A program made the position numbers and the translations under genes. Shown one piece after another: positions 62,278 to 64,000 of a stretch of DNA of 64,000 nt. The notes below the pieces were generated by a model. That model did not search any database and was not told the DNA's origin. It saw nothing but the letters and a program-made list of their open reading frames with translations. Origin of the DNA: Prevotellaceae bacterium (GTDB taxonomy: Bacteria; Bacteroidota; Bacteroidia; Bacteroidales; UBA932); contig JAISLK010000037.1 in assembly GCA_031290935.1 (NCBI GenBank), positions 62,001-126,000 of the forward strand. The letters are read 5' to 3'. Numbering within the stretch: the first letter of the stretch is position 1; each line of letters opens with the position of its first letter.

Positions 62278-64000
62278 ATGAATTTGAAAAAATCAAAAAA
62301 ATCAAGCAGCAGCTTACTTTACAGAGCTTGCCTTGTCGCAGGCGCATGCCTGTGTTGGATGTGCAGCCTTACGTTGGCAAATGCACAACAGCAAACAAAA
62401 ACATTGGCCGGCACAGTGGTCGATGCAAAAGGAGAAACCGTTGTCGGGGCATCCATTTCCGAAAGGGGAACGACGAATGCCGTGATGACGGATGTAGATG
62501 GGAAATTTTCCATTACCGTACGGGAAGGCGCAACCTTAAACGTTTCTTTTTTGGGTTACAAAACGCAATCGTATGTGGTGGGCGCAGCTAATTCTGCTCG
62601 GATAGTATTGCAGGAAGACAGCAAAGTGCTGGACGAAGTAGTAGTAGTCGGCTACGGTATGCAGCGGAAAGAAAACCTGACCGGCGCCGTAGTATCGGTG
62701 GATGTGGACAAAACCTTAGCCAGCCGTCCTATAGCCGACGTCGGGCGCGGATTACAGGGCTCCGTCCCGGGGTTGTCGGTGGTAGTGGCCAGCGGTGAAA
62801 TCGGTTCCGACCCGATTATGAAAATTCGCGGGCAGGTTGCTTCTTTAAACGGAAGTTCCACACCGCTAATACTGATGGATAATGTCGAAATCCCCAGCAT
62901 TCAGGTGGTCAATCCTGACGACATTGAATCTATTTCCGTATTAAAAGACGCCGCATCGGCTTCTATTTACGGTTCTAAAGGCGCATTTGGAGTTATTTTG
63001 ATAACGACCAAAAAAGGCGCAAGAACAGAATCTGTGTCGGTAACTTATTCGGCCAATTTCTCATGGCAGAACAGGGCAAAAGAATTAAACATGGCAACCA
63101 TAGACGGGTTGCAATATACCCTGGATGCGGCTCGTAGCCGTAACCCCGAAAATCCGGGTACCGGCGTAGTCGGCAATATGTGGCGAATAAATGAAGAAAG
63201 CCTTAAGAAAGCAAGAAAATGGGTAGAAACGTACGGCAGTACGGTGAAGCCGACGGACCCTGTGGTATATAACAGGGACTGGTATATAGACCCGGCTTTT
63301 GGCCCTGCGTATAAATTGGGGATACGTACCTACAATTCAGTGGACGCCTTAGTAAAGGAATGGACGCCGACCATGACGCACAACTTGTCTCTCAACGGAC
63401 GGTCGGGTAAAACAACTTACCATATCGGCTTAGGCTTTTTGGAACAAACCGGAATGACAAAACCCGCCAAACATGATGATTTCAAACGCTACAATGCATC
63501 CATCAATGTGTCAACAGAAGTGAATAAATATTTGACATTGCATGGAGGCGCTATTTATTCCGACCGGACTAAACGTTATCCCAGTATCGGCTCTACCTAT
63601 ACAGACCCGTGGTTATATGCCTATCGTTGGGGCAGTTTGATGCCTATCGGCGTGGTAGACCAGTTTGGCGACCAGATAAGAAACCCTGCGTATGAACTGG
63701 CCGAAACAACCACTTCAAGCAAGCGCAATATTTATGTGAATATAAATTTGGGCGCTACCGTTAATTTTACAAAAGACTGGAATCTTCAATTTGACTACAC
63801 GCATGTTACAAGAGGAGATATAACAGAAACATCTATCCCGACTTTTGCCGGTGGCGATGCATGGTATGGAGCAGTAGAATGGCTGGACGAAAACGGCAAC
63901 CAGGTTTTTGTGGACGAACAAGGGAACATAACGGGCACAGGAGGCGTACCTGCCTACAGGTTTAGTCCGATAGAATGGAATGCGTCCGGTTCGTCGGGAA
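62278..64000 (+). CDS. SusC/RagA-family TonB-linked outer membrane protein, 3' truncated by window (absent from ORF track)
   Basis: MNLKKSKKSSSSLLYRACLVAGACLCWMCSLTLANAQQQTKTLAGTVVDAKGETVVGAS...; SISVLKDAASASIYGSKGAFGVILITTKKG. Confidence 0.93.
   Translation, partial: MNLKKSKKSSSSLLYRACLVAGACLCWMCSLTLANAQQQTKTLAGTVVDAKGETVVGASISERGTTNAVMTDVDGKFSITVREGATLNVSFLGYKTQSYVVGAANSARIVLQEDSKVLDEVVVVGYGMQRKENLTGAVVSVDVDKTLASRPIADVGRGLQGSVPGLSVVVASGEIGSDPIMKIRGQVASLNGSSTPLILMDNVEIPSIQVVNPDDIESISVLKDAASASIYGSKGAFGVILITTKKGARTESVSVTYSANFSWQNRAKELNMATIDGLQYTLDAARSRNPENPGTGVVGNMWRINEESLKKARKWVETYGSTVKPTDPVVYNRDWYIDPAFGPAYKLGIRTYNSVDALVKEWTPTMTHNLSLNGRSGKTTYHIGLGFLEQTGMTKPAKHDDFKRYNASINVSTEVNKYLTLHGGAIYSDRTKRYPSIGSTYTDPWLYAYRWGSLMPIGVVDQFGDQIRNPAYELAETTTSSKRNIYVNINLGATVNFTKDWNLQFDYTHVTRGDITETSIPTFAGGDAWYGAVEWLDENGNQVFVDEQGNITGTGGVPAYRFSPIEWNASGSSG

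Overview
This 64 kb window is a Bacteroidetes (probably Bacteroidales) chromosome segment. I infer this from the SusC/SusD pairs, BACON domains, a PorP/SprF protein with a gliding-type C-terminal domain, and TAnnTTTG promoter boxes. Positions 1-18 kb hold a deeply conserved translation/transcription block on the minus strand: tRNA-Thr-Tyr-Gly-Thr, tuf, tRNA-Trp, secE, nusG, rplKAJL, rpoBC. It is followed by an M23 peptidase, arginine decarboxylase and clpC. Positions 20-39 kb hold two divergent SusC/SusD operons around a tyrosine recombinase; one operon continues into a subtilase and a PorP/SprF gene. Positions 39-54 kb are mostly housekeeping (tpiA, folC, galE, dnaE, def-like, xerD, M16 peptidase). 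Positions 54.5-64 kb hold a SusC/SusD/lipoprotein operon and the start of another SusC gene. The strongest non-gene signals are: (1) two homologous ~0.5 kb AT-rich segments bounded by perfect 30-bp and 24-bp inverted repeats, one upstream of each of the last two susC genes and in opposite orientations, each with a TAnnTTTG promoter near one end; they look like phase-variable invertible promoters caught OFF (left) and ON (right). (2) Four intergenic arrays with a strict 21-bp (or 42-bp) period built from palindromic modules; two share a 51-bp conserved flank and lie in inverted orientation around the rpoBC/tuf block. (3) Heptamer-like simple repeats and GGCGCC palindromes next to stop codons. 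All comparisons were made by eye; no searches were run.
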